In this document: piece by piece, positions 23,336 through 32,569 of the stretch | How positions within the stretch are numbered: the first letter of the stretch is position 1 | How the letters are laid out: each line of letters starts with the position of its first letter | From: CAYJMQ01 sp964371555 | Lineage (GTDB): Bacteria > Bdellovibrionota > JACOXK01 > 2-02-FULL-40-11 | Direction of reading: 5' to 3' | Assembly (NCBI GenBank): GCA_964371555.1 | Contig: CAYJMQ010000017.1 | Location: 1 to 34,561 of the forward strand | Length of the DNA: 34,561 bases | Made by a program: the position numbers and the translations under genes | Notes under the pieces: model-generated | Told to the model about the DNA's origin: nothing | The model's database searches: none | What the model saw: only the letters and a program-made list of their open reading frames with translations

Positions 23336-23892
23336 AAACCTTCGTTTATGTTCTCAATTTTTTTTCTGTTCTTTTATTTTGCGTCGTTTGCGTGGTTTTC
23401 CAGTCGACCATTTTTCATGCGTTGTTCGGAATTTATAAACCGAATCTTTTGCTGATTGTCATTTCATATCTGGCCCTGAATCGATTTACGATCGAAGGGG
23501 GGATTTTGGCTTATGCGTGCGGATACTTTGTCGAATTAAATTCAGGCGGGGTTTTTGGATTCTACTCTATTGTGATGGTGCTGACCTTTCTTGCCGCAAA
23601 ACTTTTTTCAGAGGGATTTTTTATCAAGTCGCTCCCTTCGCAAATGACGCTTGTTTTTGTGACTTCGTTTGTTTTTAAAACCCTCTTTATCCTCGTTCTT
23701 TCCATCTACAGACCCCTGCATGAAATTTTTGGAATAACGATGGTTTCGGTATTTCCGATGGCTCTTTTAAATGTGATTTTGATGCCGGTTGTTTTCTTTT
23801 TATTGAAGCATCTTGACAGAATCTTCGCAAAGGAGCCCCCCTCCAAAACGGGGACGCAGGAAAGCAATGTCCTATTTCTGAGGGGAGCCTGA
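23332..23892 (+). CDS. mreD: MreD rod-shape membrane protein
   Basis: The 186-residue protein is almost entirely hydrophobic, with about five to six membrane segments and the PNLLLIVISYLALNRFTIEGG region typical of MreD. Sequence conservation of this family is low, so the call rests on topology, length and position between mreC and mrdA. It is part of the elongasome membrane complex. It overlaps mreC by four bases and shares one base with mrdA. The C-terminal 18 residues are hydrophilic. Confidence 0.92.
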   Translation: MKTFVYVLNFFSVLLFCVVCVVFQSTIFHALFGIYKPNLLLIVISYLALNRFTIEGGILAYACGYFVELNSGGVFGFYSIVMVLTFLAAKLFSEGFFIKSLPSQMTLVFVTSFVFKTLFILVLSIYRPLHEIFGITMVSVFPMALLNVILMPVVFFLLKHLDRIFAKEPPSKTGTQESNVLFLRGA

Positions 23893-25832
23893 TGGCGGTC
23901 TATATTGGCGAAAGGGAAGAAATTCGTGAATTTCAGGGGCGTTACCCCTATTTTAGAATAGCCCTGTTGTTTGCCTTCACGGTTCTTTTGATACGGAGTT
24001 GGTATTTGCAGATTTTGAAAGGAGATTATTTTTTCAGATACTCTCAGCAAAACAGTTTAAAACAGCAAAAAATTCCGGCCCCCCGCGGCATTATTTTCGA
24101 TCGAAACAGAGACACCCTTGTCGATAGCTCTCCCTCTTTTGATATTACCTGGACGCCTCAATATGTGACAGACGTGTCAAAAACCGTATTGATGGTCAGC
24201 TCTCTTCTTAAGATGCCGAAAGAAGAGATCGAGGCCGCTTTGGAAAAAGAAAAAAAACTCCCGAGATTTTATTCGCGCGTTATTAAAAAAGACGCGAGTC
24301 GCGATGAAATTGCGTGGATTTCCGCCAGGCGCTTTGAATTGCCGGGTATCGATATCGAGGTGGCCGTTAAACGTGTGTATCATGACAAGAGTGTGGGCGC
24401 CCATCTTTATGGTTTTATCGGGGAGATTAATGAAAAAGAGATTGAAGAATTAAACCGCCAGTCGTTTCAAAAATATCAACAGGGGGACGTGATCGGAAAG
24501 TTTGGTCTTGAAGAACGCTGGGAGGAATACCTGCGGGGAATCGACGGGGCAACCTACAAAGAAGTGGATGCCTTTGGGCGTGAAACATCGGAAGGGGGGG
24601 GGCTTTTTGATTATTTGAAATTACGGACAGAGCCAACGCCCGGGAAGAATCTGGTTTTAACCATTGATCATGATTTGCAGCTTACAGCGGCGAAGCTCTT
24701 TGTTGACAAAAAAGGGAGACCCAAACCGGGGGCGCTTGTCGCGCTTGATCCCGAGAGCGGCGAAATTCTTGCGATGCACAGTCAGCCCGGCTTTGATCCG
24801 ACCGAATTTTCCCGTGGAATCGACTTCCAAATATGGCAGGCTTTTTTGGGGGATGAGAACAAACCTCTGCTCGATAAAACCATTCAGGATGGTTATCCCC
24901 CGGGCTCTACATTTAAATTGGTGACGGCGACCGCGGGGCTCGAGGCCAATGTTTTATCTCCAGATGAATCTGTCAACTGCAATGGTCATTATTTTTTGGG
25001 GAGAGGGCATTTTCGCTGCTGGACGTGGCGAAAGGGGGGGCATGGGATTGTTGATCTGAAAAAAGCGATCCGGGAATCGTGCGACGTTTATTTTTATCGG
25101 GCAGGAGTGAAGGCTGGCGTTGACAGATTGGCAGAGGCGGCAAAGATGTATGGCATGGGTACCCGAACCGGTGTCAATATGAGGGGGGAGATCCCCGGCA
25201 TTGTTCCTTCCACGGCATGGAAACGCGAGCGTTTTGGCCAGGAGTGGCTGCCAGGGGAGACGCCATCGATCGCGATCGGGCAAGGGTATCTGACCGTATC
25301 TGTTTTACAACTTGCCAGGCTGTATATGTCGATTGCAAACGGCGGGAAGCTTCATGTTCCATTTGTTGTGAAGCGGATTGAGGAACCGACTCAGGATTTA
25401 ATTCGGGAATTTCAGCCGAAAATAGAACGCGTCTTTTCCCTAAAGGCTGATACGTTGAAACGATTAAGAGAAGGGCTTTATGCGGTGGTAAATGAACCGG
25501 GGGGCACCGCCTATTTTTCTGGCAGGGCAGATGGGTATGATATCGCGGGAAAAACAGGAACGTCTCAGGTGATTCGTATTTCCAAATCTGACCGTGAAAG
25601 AAAATGTGAAGAGCTTCCGTTTAAATATCGGGATCATGCGTGGTTCGTCGGATTTGCCCCGGTCGATCAGCCCAAGATTGTCGTGGCGGTTTCTGCGCTT
25701 CATGACTGTCATCCGTATAATGGGGCAACTCAGATCGTTCGGGACGTGATTAAAGCCTATTTGAAAGATCGACTCGATTTTCGGGTTATCCGGGGGGCAT
25801 CCGGGGCAAAAAAAGAGGGGCATCGCAAATGA
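23892..25832 (+). CDS. mrdA: Penicillin-binding protein 2 (elongasome transpeptidase)
   Basis: This 646-residue class B PBP has an N-terminal membrane anchor (about residues 18-38). The PBP dimerisation domain (APRGIIFDRNRDTLVD) follows, then the transpeptidase domain with S339-T-F-K (catalytic Ser), S396-C-D (SxN position) and K554-T-G-T. It crosslinks peptidoglycan in the periplasm during side-wall growth with RodA. The SCD at the SxN position is common in PBP2 homologues. It is coupled to mreD by a shared base, and to rodA by a four-base overlap. A nine-G tract is at 24594-24602. Confidence 0.97.
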   Translation: MAVYIGEREEIREFQGRYPYFRIALLFAFTVLLIRSWYLQILKGDYFFRYSQQNSLKQQKIPAPRGIIFDRNRDTLVDSSPSFDITWTPQYVTDVSKTVLMVSSLLKMPKEEIEAALEKEKKLPRFYSRVIKKDASRDEIAWISARRFELPGIDIEVAVKRVYHDKSVGAHLYGFIGEINEKEIEELNRQSFQKYQQGDVIGKFGLEERWEEYLRGIDGATYKEVDAFGRETSEGGGLFDYLKLRTEPTPGKNLVLTIDHDLQLTAAKLFVDKKGRPKPGALVALDPESGEILAMHSQPGFDPTEFSRGIDFQIWQAFLGDENKPLLDKTIQDGYPPGSTFKLVTATAGLEANVLSPDESVNCNGHYFLGRGHFRCWTWRKGGHGIVDLKKAIRESCDVYFYRAGVKAGVDRLAEAAKMYGMGTRTGVNMRGEIPGIVPSTAWKRERFGQEWLPGETPSIAIGQGYLTVSVLQLARLYMSIANGGKLHVPFVVKRIEEPTQDLIREFQPKIERVFSLKADTLKRLREGLYAVVNEPGGTAYFSGRADGYDIAGKTGTSQVIRISKSDRERKCEELPFKYRDHAWFVGFAPVDQPKIVVAVSALHDCHPYNGATQIVRDVIKAYLKDRLDFRVIRGASGAKKEGHRK

Positions 25833-26917
25833 AAAAACGCTTTTTTTCTTATTTTCATTTTTCGCTTTTTTCAATCGTGATTTTTTTCTGTATTGTCGGA
25901 ATTTTTAATCTCTATAGCGCGGCCTATAAAAGCTCGTCCTCTCTGTATATGGCGCAGATTTACTGGATGCTTATCGGGTTTGGGGTCATGATGGTTCTTG
26001 TGTTTCTTGATTACCGGATCTTTGAGCGACTGGCGTATCCTCTTTATGCTTTCGGAATTCTCATGCTGATACTGGTTTTGATTTTCGGTCCAAAAATTTA
26101 TGGCGCGAGACGGTGGATCGATATTGGTCTTTTCCGGATTCAGTCTTCGGAACTGATGAAAATTGGAATGGCGCTCGCCCTCGCGAAATATTTTCATGAT
26201 GATCATCGGGTGGGGGGCTATACCCTGCTTCAGCTTTTGATCCCTTCCTCTCTTCTTGGCCTTGCGGTGATTCTCATCATGATTGAGCCGGACCTCGGTT
26301 CCGCGCTTCTTCTTTGTTTTATCGGTTTTTCAATTTTTCTTTTTGTTAAAGTCCGCTGGCAATCGCTGGTTGTGATCGCGATTGTTGGCGCGCTCTCTTT
26401 GCCGATTGCCTACGAGTTTGTTCTCAAAGATTATCAGAGAGACCGGGTAAAGACGTTTTTAAATCCGAGCCGGGATCCAAGAGGGAAGGGGTATCACGCG
26501 CTTCAGAGCATCATTGCCGTTGGCTCAGGGCGTCTGGATGGAAAGGGGCATCGGAAGGGGACGCAGACACAGCTCGCCTTTTTGCCGGAACAGCATACCG
26601 ATTTTGTCTTCTCCGTTTTTGCCGAAGAGCATGGTTTTATCGGCGTGCTGATTCTTTTAATCGCTTATGCCTCTTTTCTTTTTATGGGGCTTGATATATC
26701 GAAACACGCGCGGGATAAATTTGGAGCGGTCCTGGCACTTGGTTTGACGTCGATCTTTTTTTGGCAGGTGTTGGTCAACATCGGAATGGTGATGGGGGTT
26801 ATGCCTGTTGTTGGGATTACGCTCCCTTTCATGAGTTATGGGGGGAGTTCCATTATTATCTCAATGGCCGCGGTTGGTTTTTTGCTTTCAATTCATTTGA
26901 GAAGGTTTATATTTTAA
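25829..26917 (+). CDS. rodA: RodA peptidoglycan glycosyltransferase (SEDS)
   Basis: The 362-residue protein has about ten membrane segments and SEDS-family motifs. These are ARRWIDIGLFRIQSSELMKI, IMIEPDLGSALLL (with the conserved Asp region), KGYHALQSIIAVGSGRLDGKG, LPEQHTDFVFSVFAEEHGF and the C-terminal VGITLPFMSYGGSS. It polymerises lipid II glycan strands at the membrane with PBP2. Length fits RodA rather than FtsW, and so does its position after mrdA. It overlaps mrdA by four bases. Confidence 0.97.
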   Translation: MKKRFFSYFHFSLFSIVIFFCIVGIFNLYSAAYKSSSSLYMAQIYWMLIGFGVMMVLVFLDYRIFERLAYPLYAFGILMLILVLIFGPKIYGARRWIDIGLFRIQSSELMKIGMALALAKYFHDDHRVGGYTLLQLLIPSSLLGLAVILIMIEPDLGSALLLCFIGFSIFLFVKVRWQSLVVIAIVGALSLPIAYEFVLKDYQRDRVKTFLNPSRDPRGKGYHALQSIIAVGSGRLDGKGHRKGTQTQLAFLPEQHTDFVFSVFAEEHGFIGVLILLIAYASFLFMGLDISKHARDKFGAVLALGLTSIFFWQVLVNIGMVMGVMPVVGITLPFMSYGGSSIIISMAAVGFLLSIHLRRFIF

Positions 26918-26921
26918 ACTG

Positions 26922-28055
26922 ATGAAAAAAATACGGGTCGCAATTGTGGGTGTTGGCAATTGTGCCAGCGCGCTTCTTCAGGGAATCGAATATTACAGGC
27001 GCTTGCCTCAAAACGAGTGGATGGGGCTCATGCATGCCGACATCGGCGGATATTCGGCCGCTGACATTGAAATTTCCGCGGCATTCGATATCGATGAACG
27101 TAAAGTAGGCAAAGATCTTTCCGAAGCGATTTTTGCCCCCCCCAATTGCGCAAAGGAATTTTTTGGAAATATCCCCAAATCTGATCTGATTGTTGAGAGA
27201 AGTCCAACGCTTGATGGCTTATCCCGGCATATGAAAAATTATCCCGCCAAAGAAACATTCATCCCAAGTTCCCAAAAAGAACTTTCCAAAGAAGAGATTG
27301 TGCGATTGCTCAAAACCACGGAAACCGAAATCATCTTGAACTACCTCCCCGTCGGCTCTGAAAAGGCGACTCATTTTTATGCCGAATGCGCGCTGGAGGC
27401 GGAGGTCGCCTTTATCAATAATATTCCGGTTTTCATCGCGAGCGATTTCCATTGGGCGAACCGATTTAAAGAAAGGAATATTCCGCTCATGGGCGACGAT
27501 ATCAAATCACAGTGCGGGGCTACGATTGTTCACCGGGTACTTTCGGATCTCTTCGAAAAAAGAGGGGTTAAACTGGAGAGGAGTTATCAGATCAACGTGG
27601 GGGGGAACACCGATTTTTTGAACATGCTGAACCAGGAGCGGCTCGCGTCAAAAAAGAGATCCAAAACAGAAGCGGTTCAGTCTCAGCTTAAGGAACGGCT
27701 CAGCGATGAAAACATTTACGTAGGCCCCTCGAGCTACATTCCCTGGCAGAAAGACAATAAGATCTGTTTCTTGCGGATGGAGGGGAGGCTCTTTGGCGGG
27801 GTTCCGATGAATCTCGAGCTTAGGCTCTCCGTTGAGGATTCACCGAATTCAGCCGGCTGTGTGATCGACGCGATTCGGTGCTGCAAACTGGCATTGCTGC
27901 GTGGCCAAGGGGGGGTGCTCCCTCCCTCATCTTATTTTATGAAACACCCGCCAGAACAATTATCGGATGCCCTTGCCTATGAGGTAACCGAGCGGTTTAT
28001 TCAGAACGGGTTAAGAACAGACTTCAAAAGTTCAGTCAACTGCGCGATCGACTGA
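26922..28055 (+). CDS. ino1: Inositol-3-phosphate (1L-myo-inositol-1-phosphate) synthase
   Basis: This 377-residue protein converts glucose-6-phosphate to inositol phosphate with NAD. The N-terminus has the NAD-binding IRVAIVGVGNCASALLQGI, with LNYLPVGSEKATHFYAECAL, NNIPVFIASD and DDIKSQCGATIVHRVL, as in actinobacterial-type Ino1. The C-terminal DAIRCCKLALLRGQGG is also conserved. It starts four bases after rodA, so it is probably co-transcribed with the shape genes. The product could feed inositol phospholipids or inositol-containing solutes and glycans; no gene in the window decides this. It overlaps the convergent thioredoxin gene by 55 bp. Confidence 0.92.
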   Translation: MKKIRVAIVGVGNCASALLQGIEYYRRLPQNEWMGLMHADIGGYSAADIEISAAFDIDERKVGKDLSEAIFAPPNCAKEFFGNIPKSDLIVERSPTLDGLSRHMKNYPAKETFIPSSQKELSKEEIVRLLKTTETEIILNYLPVGSEKATHFYAECALEAEVAFINNIPVFIASDFHWANRFKERNIPLMGDDIKSQCGATIVHRVLSDLFEKRGVKLERSYQINVGGNTDFLNMLNQERLASKKRSKTEAVQSQLKERLSDENIYVGPSSYIPWQKDNKICFLRMEGRLFGGVPMNLELRLSVEDSPNSAGCVIDAIRCCKLALLRGQGGVLPPSSYFMKHPPEQLSDALAYEVTERFIQNGLRTDFKSSVNCAID

Positions 28056-28333
28056 TCCCCAACAACCTGTTTCACCGCTTGCCCGTTTTTAAAAATAATC
28101 AATGTCGGAACGCCGCGGATTCCATATTTTGGCGGGGTTCTCGGATTTTCGTCGACATCGAGTTTTGTAAATTTGATTTTCCCCTGAAATTCTTCGGAAA
28201 GTTTTTCGACCTTGGGGGCCAATGCTTTGCAGGGGCCGCACCAGGTTGCCCAAAAATCGACAACGGTGGGGATTGAAGATTTCAAGACTTCCACGTCGAA
28301 ACTATTGTCTGAAATGGCGTGTACATTACCCAT
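28001..28333 (-). CDS. trxA: Thioredoxin
   Basis: This 110-residue single-domain thioredoxin has the active site WCGPC at residues 31-35, preceded by VVDFWAT, and the cis-proline in RGVPTLIIF. It reduces cytoplasmic disulfides, fed by thioredoxin reductase. The ENPRTPPKYGIRG stretch is typical of bacterial TrxA. There is no signal peptide. An AAAGGAG ribosome binding site lies upstream on the minus strand. It is divergent from gmhA, and its C-terminal coding end lies inside the end of the inositol synthase gene. Confidence 0.96.
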   Translation of the reverse strand: MGNVHAISDNSFDVEVLKSSIPTVVDFWATWCGPCKALAPKVEKLSEEFQGKIKFTKLDVDENPRTPPKYGIRGVPTLIIFKNGQAVKQVVGDQSIAQLTELLKSVLNPF

Positions 28334-28385
28334 ATTGTGTGCTCCTTTTTATTTATTATGATGACATACCACAATAATTTTACGA

Positions 28386-28413
28386 TTTACAACGGGAAAA
28401 AACATGGTATAGA
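28386..28413 (+). promoter_or_regulatory. Candidate promoter of gmhA-hldD
   Basis: TTTACA (28386-28391), 16 bp and TATAGA (28408-28413) stand only 9 bp before the gmhA ATG at 28423. The expected transcript start would fall about three bases before the start codon. Confidence 0.5.
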
Positions 28414-28422
28414 ATTTGAGCC

Positions 28423-29031
28423 ATGATCGTCGATCGGGAGAAAATCACAAAAAGAATCGAGGGGCTTTTTCACGAAAGTGTTGAAGTAAAACTTCATTTT
28501 CTTAAAAACAACAAAGAACTCCTGGTGCGGGTGGTTGAAGAGATCGCAGGCGCCTTTAAAAATGATCAAAAACTGCTTGTGTTCGGAAATGGGGGGTCTG
28601 CCTGTGATTCGCAGCATTTTGTGGGCGAGTTTGTAAATCGGTTTATGCACGATCGGGCGCCCCTTCCCGCGATTGCGCTTACAGCCGACATGTCGATTCT
28701 GACTTCGTGCGCGAACGATTATGGTTATGATGAAGTTTTTGAGCGGCAGCTCAGGGCCTTGGGGCGCGCCGGTGATATTGCGTTTGGAATTTCAACGAGC
28801 GGAAATTCAAAAAATGTGGTTCGGGCGCTCAAGCGCGCCAAAGAAATGCGGCTTATCACTATTGGAATGACCGGTTATGACGGGGGAGAAGTTGGAAAAA
28901 TCGTCGACCATCACATCCATGTGGCTCTTGGGAAAACACCCCGCATTCAGGAAACGCATATTGTTGTCTGTCATCTGATTGCCGAGATGATTGACCATCT
29001 GCTCTATGACCTCCCGTTTGTCGAACATTAA
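28423..29031 (+). CDS. gmhA: Phosphoheptose isomerase (GmhA)
   Basis: The 202-residue SIS-domain protein has GNGGSACDSQHFVGEFVNRF, the GmhA signature, followed by SCANDYGYDEVFERQL, STSGNSKN and RIQETHIVVCHLI. It isomerises sedoheptulose-7-phosphate to D-glycero-D-manno-heptose-7-phosphate, the first step to ADP-heptose for LPS core. The direct junction with hldD (no gap) supports the role. No Shine-Dalgarno sequence is clear upstream, consistent with a nearly leaderless mRNA. The other pathway genes (hldE, gmhB) are not in the window. Confidence 0.93.
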   Translation: MIVDREKITKRIEGLFHESVEVKLHFLKNNKELLVRVVEEIAGAFKNDQKLLVFGNGGSACDSQHFVGEFVNRFMHDRAPLPAIALTADMSILTSCANDYGYDEVFERQLRALGRAGDIAFGISTSGNSKNVVRALKRAKEMRLITIGMTGYDGGEVGKIVDHHIHVALGKTPRIQETHIVVCHLIAEMIDHLLYDLPFVEH

Positions 29032-30027
29032 ATGGATATTCACAGAACTTATTGGGTTACAGGAGCCGCGGGATTTATCGGATCCCGCTTTGTGGAGTCT
29101 TGTCACAGAAAAGGGATTGCCGTTGTTTCTATTGATGCGAGTTCCCATTTTAAAGAAAGAACCGAGCATTCTGATATTCATTTTGGCGAAGTGATCGATC
29201 GGGATCCATTTTATCAGCAAATACAAAATAAAAAAAATAAATTCCCCGAAACCCTTAATCGGAGAGTAGATGCCATTATTCACCTTGGCGCCTCTACCAA
29301 TACGATGGAGTTTAGGCGCGATTATCTGAATAAGATGAATTTTGAATGTTCAAAGGCTCTTTGGAGATTTGCAGTCAATGCTGGGATTCCATTCGTTTAC
29401 TCAAGTTCGGCCGCGACGTATGGCGCGGGTGAGCTTGGCTATAGCGACGATGAAAATCTTTTACCTCGTCTCAAGCCTTTGAATCCGTATGGACAGTCAA
29501 AACACGATTTTGATCTTTGGTTACTGGAACAGGAACGTGAAGGGCGCAGTCCGCCATTGTGGGCAGGATTTAAATTTTTTAATGTCTATGGTTATGGAGA
29601 AAGGCATAAGGGAAAAATGTCGAGTGTGGTTTTACAGGCTTTTGATCAGGTTTATAAAAATGGGTTTGTGCGGCTTTTTAAAAGTCATCTCCCCGATGTT
29701 TCTCATGGATTTCAGAAAAGGGATTTTATTTTCATCGAGGATGTGGTTCGTGTGCTTCATTTTGCGATAGAGAAACCGATTCGTCGGGGCATTTTTAACC
29801 TCGGCGCCGGAAAAGCGCGAACCTTTCTGGATCTTGCCAATGCTGTGTTTGAATCATGCGGGAAAAAAGGATCGATTCAGTTTGTCGATACCCCCCTCAA
29901 AATCAGGGATAAGTATCAATATTTCACAGAGGCAAAGATGGAAAAACTTCGGTCCGTTGGCTTTCACAATGAATTCACCACTCTTGAAAAGGGTGTTTGT
30001 GGATATTTCAATGATTTGAAAAAATAA
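29032..30027 (+). CDS. hldD: ADP-L-glycero-D-manno-heptose 6-epimerase
   Basis: The 331-residue extended SDR protein has the NAD(P)-binding TGAAGFIGS (residues 10-18), the Ser-containing SSAATYGAGELGYSDDE, the catalytic Tyr/Lys in NPYGQSKHDFD, and FKFFNVYGYGERHKGKMSSV. The last motif with HKG is typical of HldD. It converts ADP-D-glycero- to ADP-L-glycero-manno-heptose for inner-core LPS. It starts at the base after the gmhA stop. The C-terminal domain is complete. Convergent with the RND gene, with only 4 bp between. Confidence 0.93.
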   Translation: MDIHRTYWVTGAAGFIGSRFVESCHRKGIAVVSIDASSHFKERTEHSDIHFGEVIDRDPFYQQIQNKKNKFPETLNRRVDAIIHLGASTNTMEFRRDYLNKMNFECSKALWRFAVNAGIPFVYSSSAATYGAGELGYSDDENLLPRLKPLNPYGQSKHDFDLWLLEQEREGRSPPLWAGFKFFNVYGYGERHKGKMSSVVLQAFDQVYKNGFVRLFKSHLPDVSHGFQKRDFIFIEDVVRVLHFAIEKPIRRGIFNLGAGKARTFLDLANAVFESCGKKGSIQFVDTPLKIRDKYQYFTEAKMEKLRSVGFHNEFTTLEKGVCGYFNDLKK

Positions 30028-30031
30028 TTTC

Positions 30032-32491
30032 CTATGCGGCTGTTTTGAGATCCGGTTGCTTTTCGGCTTTTTTTCCCGACTTCAAGCGGTCGGCTCGGTT
30101 TTCCAGTATTTGAAGAATGGCGGGAAGAACGGTGACGGAGGTGAGAAAGCAGATCCCTATTCCGATCACAGCAAGGAGTCCTATGCTTTGGAGCCCTTTG
30201 TGGAAGGCGATGAGAAGGGCTCCAAAGCCTATCATCGTTGTCGCTGATGAGAGAAAAATGGCGCCCCCTGTTTTTTGAAGCACAAAACGGAGCGAACCGG
30301 GGCCTGCTTCCCGATATCGATGATAGATGTGGATTCCGTTATCGATGCCAAGGCCGATCAAGATCGGAAAAATAATAGAGTTCATAAAATTGAACTGGAT
30401 TCCAAAAAGACGTATGATCCCCACAAGTGAGAGGATCCCAAAAATAAGCGGGGAAAAAACAAGAAAGACCGCCCGCAACCTTTTTACAAATAGCCACACC
30501 AGAAGAAAAACGGCCGCAAGCGCCGCAAGAAGCGCCCGGGGTCCCTCTTTTTTGACAAGAGAAAATATATCTGAATAGATGAGGGCCTCTGAGGCGACAT
30601 GAATGTCATATTCCTTCGTCTTTTCTTTAAATTCGAGAATTTCATCTGAGAATCGAATCACATCGCGGCCATGCCAAAGGTCGATCGCAGGAAAAATGAA
30701 AAGAAAAGATCCCTCATGACCATTCACCGCAGTATACTGCTTGATCAGGGGAGGGGGGAGATCTCTGACTGTAAAGGGTGTTACCTGTGCCCACCGTTTT
30801 AGATTTTCAATATGGGCCGCCTCTTCCCCTTCGAGAAAGCGGGTGGTTTTTTCTGACGCGATTTCTCCCAGTTTCCGGACCTCCGGCAGTTTGATTTCTT
30901 GTTGTTCCGGCACATAAGAATAGAGAGAGAGCCCCTTTTTAATCGTCGATTTTTCCCCCTTTTCATCCCGAATCTGATTCAGTCTGATGGCCAGTTTTGG
31001 AATGTCTTCTTGGTGATTCGCGTAAACAATTGTCGGTGAGAGGGAAACACTGAAATCGACGCTGATTTCTTCTTGAAGCGCCAAGGTTCCGTAACGGTCG
31101 GAGCTCAGTTTCCGGAAATCGTGATCGAATTCTATTTTTGTCAGCGCCCAGAGTGAAAAGAGAGAAAAAAGGGAAAAAGCGGCAACGGTCGCCCACGGTT
31201 TTGGATATCTTTTGGATTTCATGGGGGATTTCGCCAAAAAACCGGCCAAAGCATTTCGAGATTCGCTCACAACGGATAATTTTTGTTTCATCGGAAAAAT
31301 TTTTTCCCTGAAAATCAAAAGCGCTGGCAAAAGAAAATAGGTATTTAAAAAACAGATGATCATTCCAAAGCCCGCGATCCAGCCAAATTGAGAAAAACCG
31401 ATAAATTTCGTTGGAATCAGCGTGAAAAAGGCGGCAACGGTTGTGGCTGCCGCAAAAAAGACAGATCTTCCTGTTGAAGATTGCATGATGTGAATAGCTT
31501 GACCGATGTTTTTTGATTTTTGTCTCTCTTCCAGATAGCGAAGATACATATGGATCCCAAAATCGATTCCCATGCCGGTTAAAATTCCGATCAAAACCGT
31601 TGTAAACATGTTGAGATAGCCAATCGTGAGAGTGGCGAAGGCCATGGAGTAGAGAAGGGATGTGAAAAGGGGGATCCCGATAAATAAAATGGCAAGCCAT
31701 TGCCTGAGGTAGAGTGTGACGAGTGTAAAAATTCCGGCAATGGCAAAGACTGAAGTTCTTTTTAGATCCGAAAACATCGATTCTGTCTCTTCAATCCGGA
31801 CAACATATCGCCCCGTATAACGAACTTTCATCGCAGGATCAAAGGAGACAGGTTTCAATTCCGATATGATTTTTTGAGTCTTAAAGAGCAGGCGCCTGCA
31901 AAATTCAAGATTGTTTGCGAAGCCAGAGGGCTTTGCGAGGATCACCAGCCGTCTCTGATTTTTCGTAATATAATAATCTTTGATCGTCGCTTTCGAATAT
32001 TTTTCTTTGATATCGGCAATGCTGAAATCATCTTTTTCATCCAAAAGATCTATGTAAAAGGGATTCGCGCGGCGTCGCTCAAAATCGATTTTTCTTTTCA
32101 ACCGTGTTTGAAGCGTCTTTAAATCTTTAAGATCGATAAAGAGAAGGTTTCTTTCTTCAAAAAATTGTTTATCAAATTTGTAATCGATATAGAGAATCTC
32201 TTTCAGTTGAGAAATGCGGGGAACGAGCGCTTCCGCAAAGACTTTTGCCTTTTCGATATTTGGGGTTTCAAGGACGATGACAAGGTATCCCTCCCCCCCC
32301 GCCCGGGACTTGATAACGTCGAGATCCCGAACCGATGGGAAATCGTAAGGCAAAAGATCCACAAAATCGCCCCGGAAGCCGAGCGATTGCACGATATAAA
32401 CGCTCAAGGCTATAAGAAGAAGCGTTATGAGAAGAATGAAACGGTGGAATTTCAAAGTGAAATTGGAAATTTTGCTGAGCAAAATATTCAT
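30032..32491 (-). CDS. MMPL/RND-family exporter (HpnN-like)
   Basis: The 819-residue protein has the two-fold RND layout. An N-terminal membrane helix (about residues 15-35) is followed by a periplasmic loop and five helices (about 235-395). A second anchor near residue 430, a second loop and a final block of five helices (about 660-800) complete it. Repeated TGMGIDFGIHMYLRY and GLGIDNGIHIYHRY are family motifs with the acidic residue used for proton coupling. Such proteins move lipids, for example hopanoids in HpnN. The substrate here is unknown; no hopanoid genes are in the window. It is divergent from a TolC-family gene with which it might act. Confidence 0.85.
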   Translation of the reverse strand: MNILLSKISNFTLKFHRFILLITLLLIALSVYIVQSLGFRGDFVDLLPYDFPSVRDLDVIKSRAGGEGYLVIVLETPNIEKAKVFAEALVPRISQLKEILYIDYKFDKQFFEERNLLFIDLKDLKTLQTRLKRKIDFERRRANPFYIDLLDEKDDFSIADIKEKYSKATIKDYYITKNQRRLVILAKPSGFANNLEFCRRLLFKTQKIISELKPVSFDPAMKVRYTGRYVVRIEETESMFSDLKRTSVFAIAGIFTLVTLYLRQWLAILFIGIPLFTSLLYSMAFATLTIGYLNMFTTVLIGILTGMGIDFGIHMYLRYLEERQKSKNIGQAIHIMQSSTGRSVFFAAATTVAAFFTLIPTKFIGFSQFGWIAGFGMIICFLNTYFLLPALLIFREKIFPMKQKLSVVSESRNALAGFLAKSPMKSKRYPKPWATVAAFSLFSLFSLWALTKIEFDHDFRKLSSDRYGTLALQEEISVDFSVSLSPTIVYANHQEDIPKLAIRLNQIRDEKGEKSTIKKGLSLYSYVPEQQEIKLPEVRKLGEIASEKTTRFLEGEEAAHIENLKRWAQVTPFTVRDLPPPLIKQYTAVNGHEGSFLFIFPAIDLWHGRDVIRFSDEILEFKEKTKEYDIHVASEALIYSDIFSLVKKEGPRALLAALAAVFLLVWLFVKRLRAVFLVFSPLIFGILSLVGIIRLFGIQFNFMNSIIFPILIGLGIDNGIHIYHRYREAGPGSLRFVLQKTGGAIFLSSATTMIGFGALLIAFHKGLQSIGLLAVIGIGICFLTSVTVLPAILQILENRADRLKSGKKAEKQPDLKTAA

Positions 32492-32499
32492 AATAACGA

Positions 32500-32529
32500 T
32501 TGACGTCCTCTACATAATTTCGGCATATT
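32500..32529 (+). promoter_or_regulatory. Possible promoter of the TolC-family gene
   Basis: TTGACG (32500-32505), 18 bp and CATATT (32524-32529) are in the divergent gap. The -10 is weak. Confidence 0.25.
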
Positions 32530-32569
32530 TAAGGTGAAGCATAAGTCGTTTTTTGGCTAAGGGCGCATA

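Noticed and set aside
30963..31700. 245-codon open frame on the minus strand inside the RND gene
   Set aside because: It is out of frame with a well-supported MMPL/RND protein and has no family-like sequence; a shadow frame.
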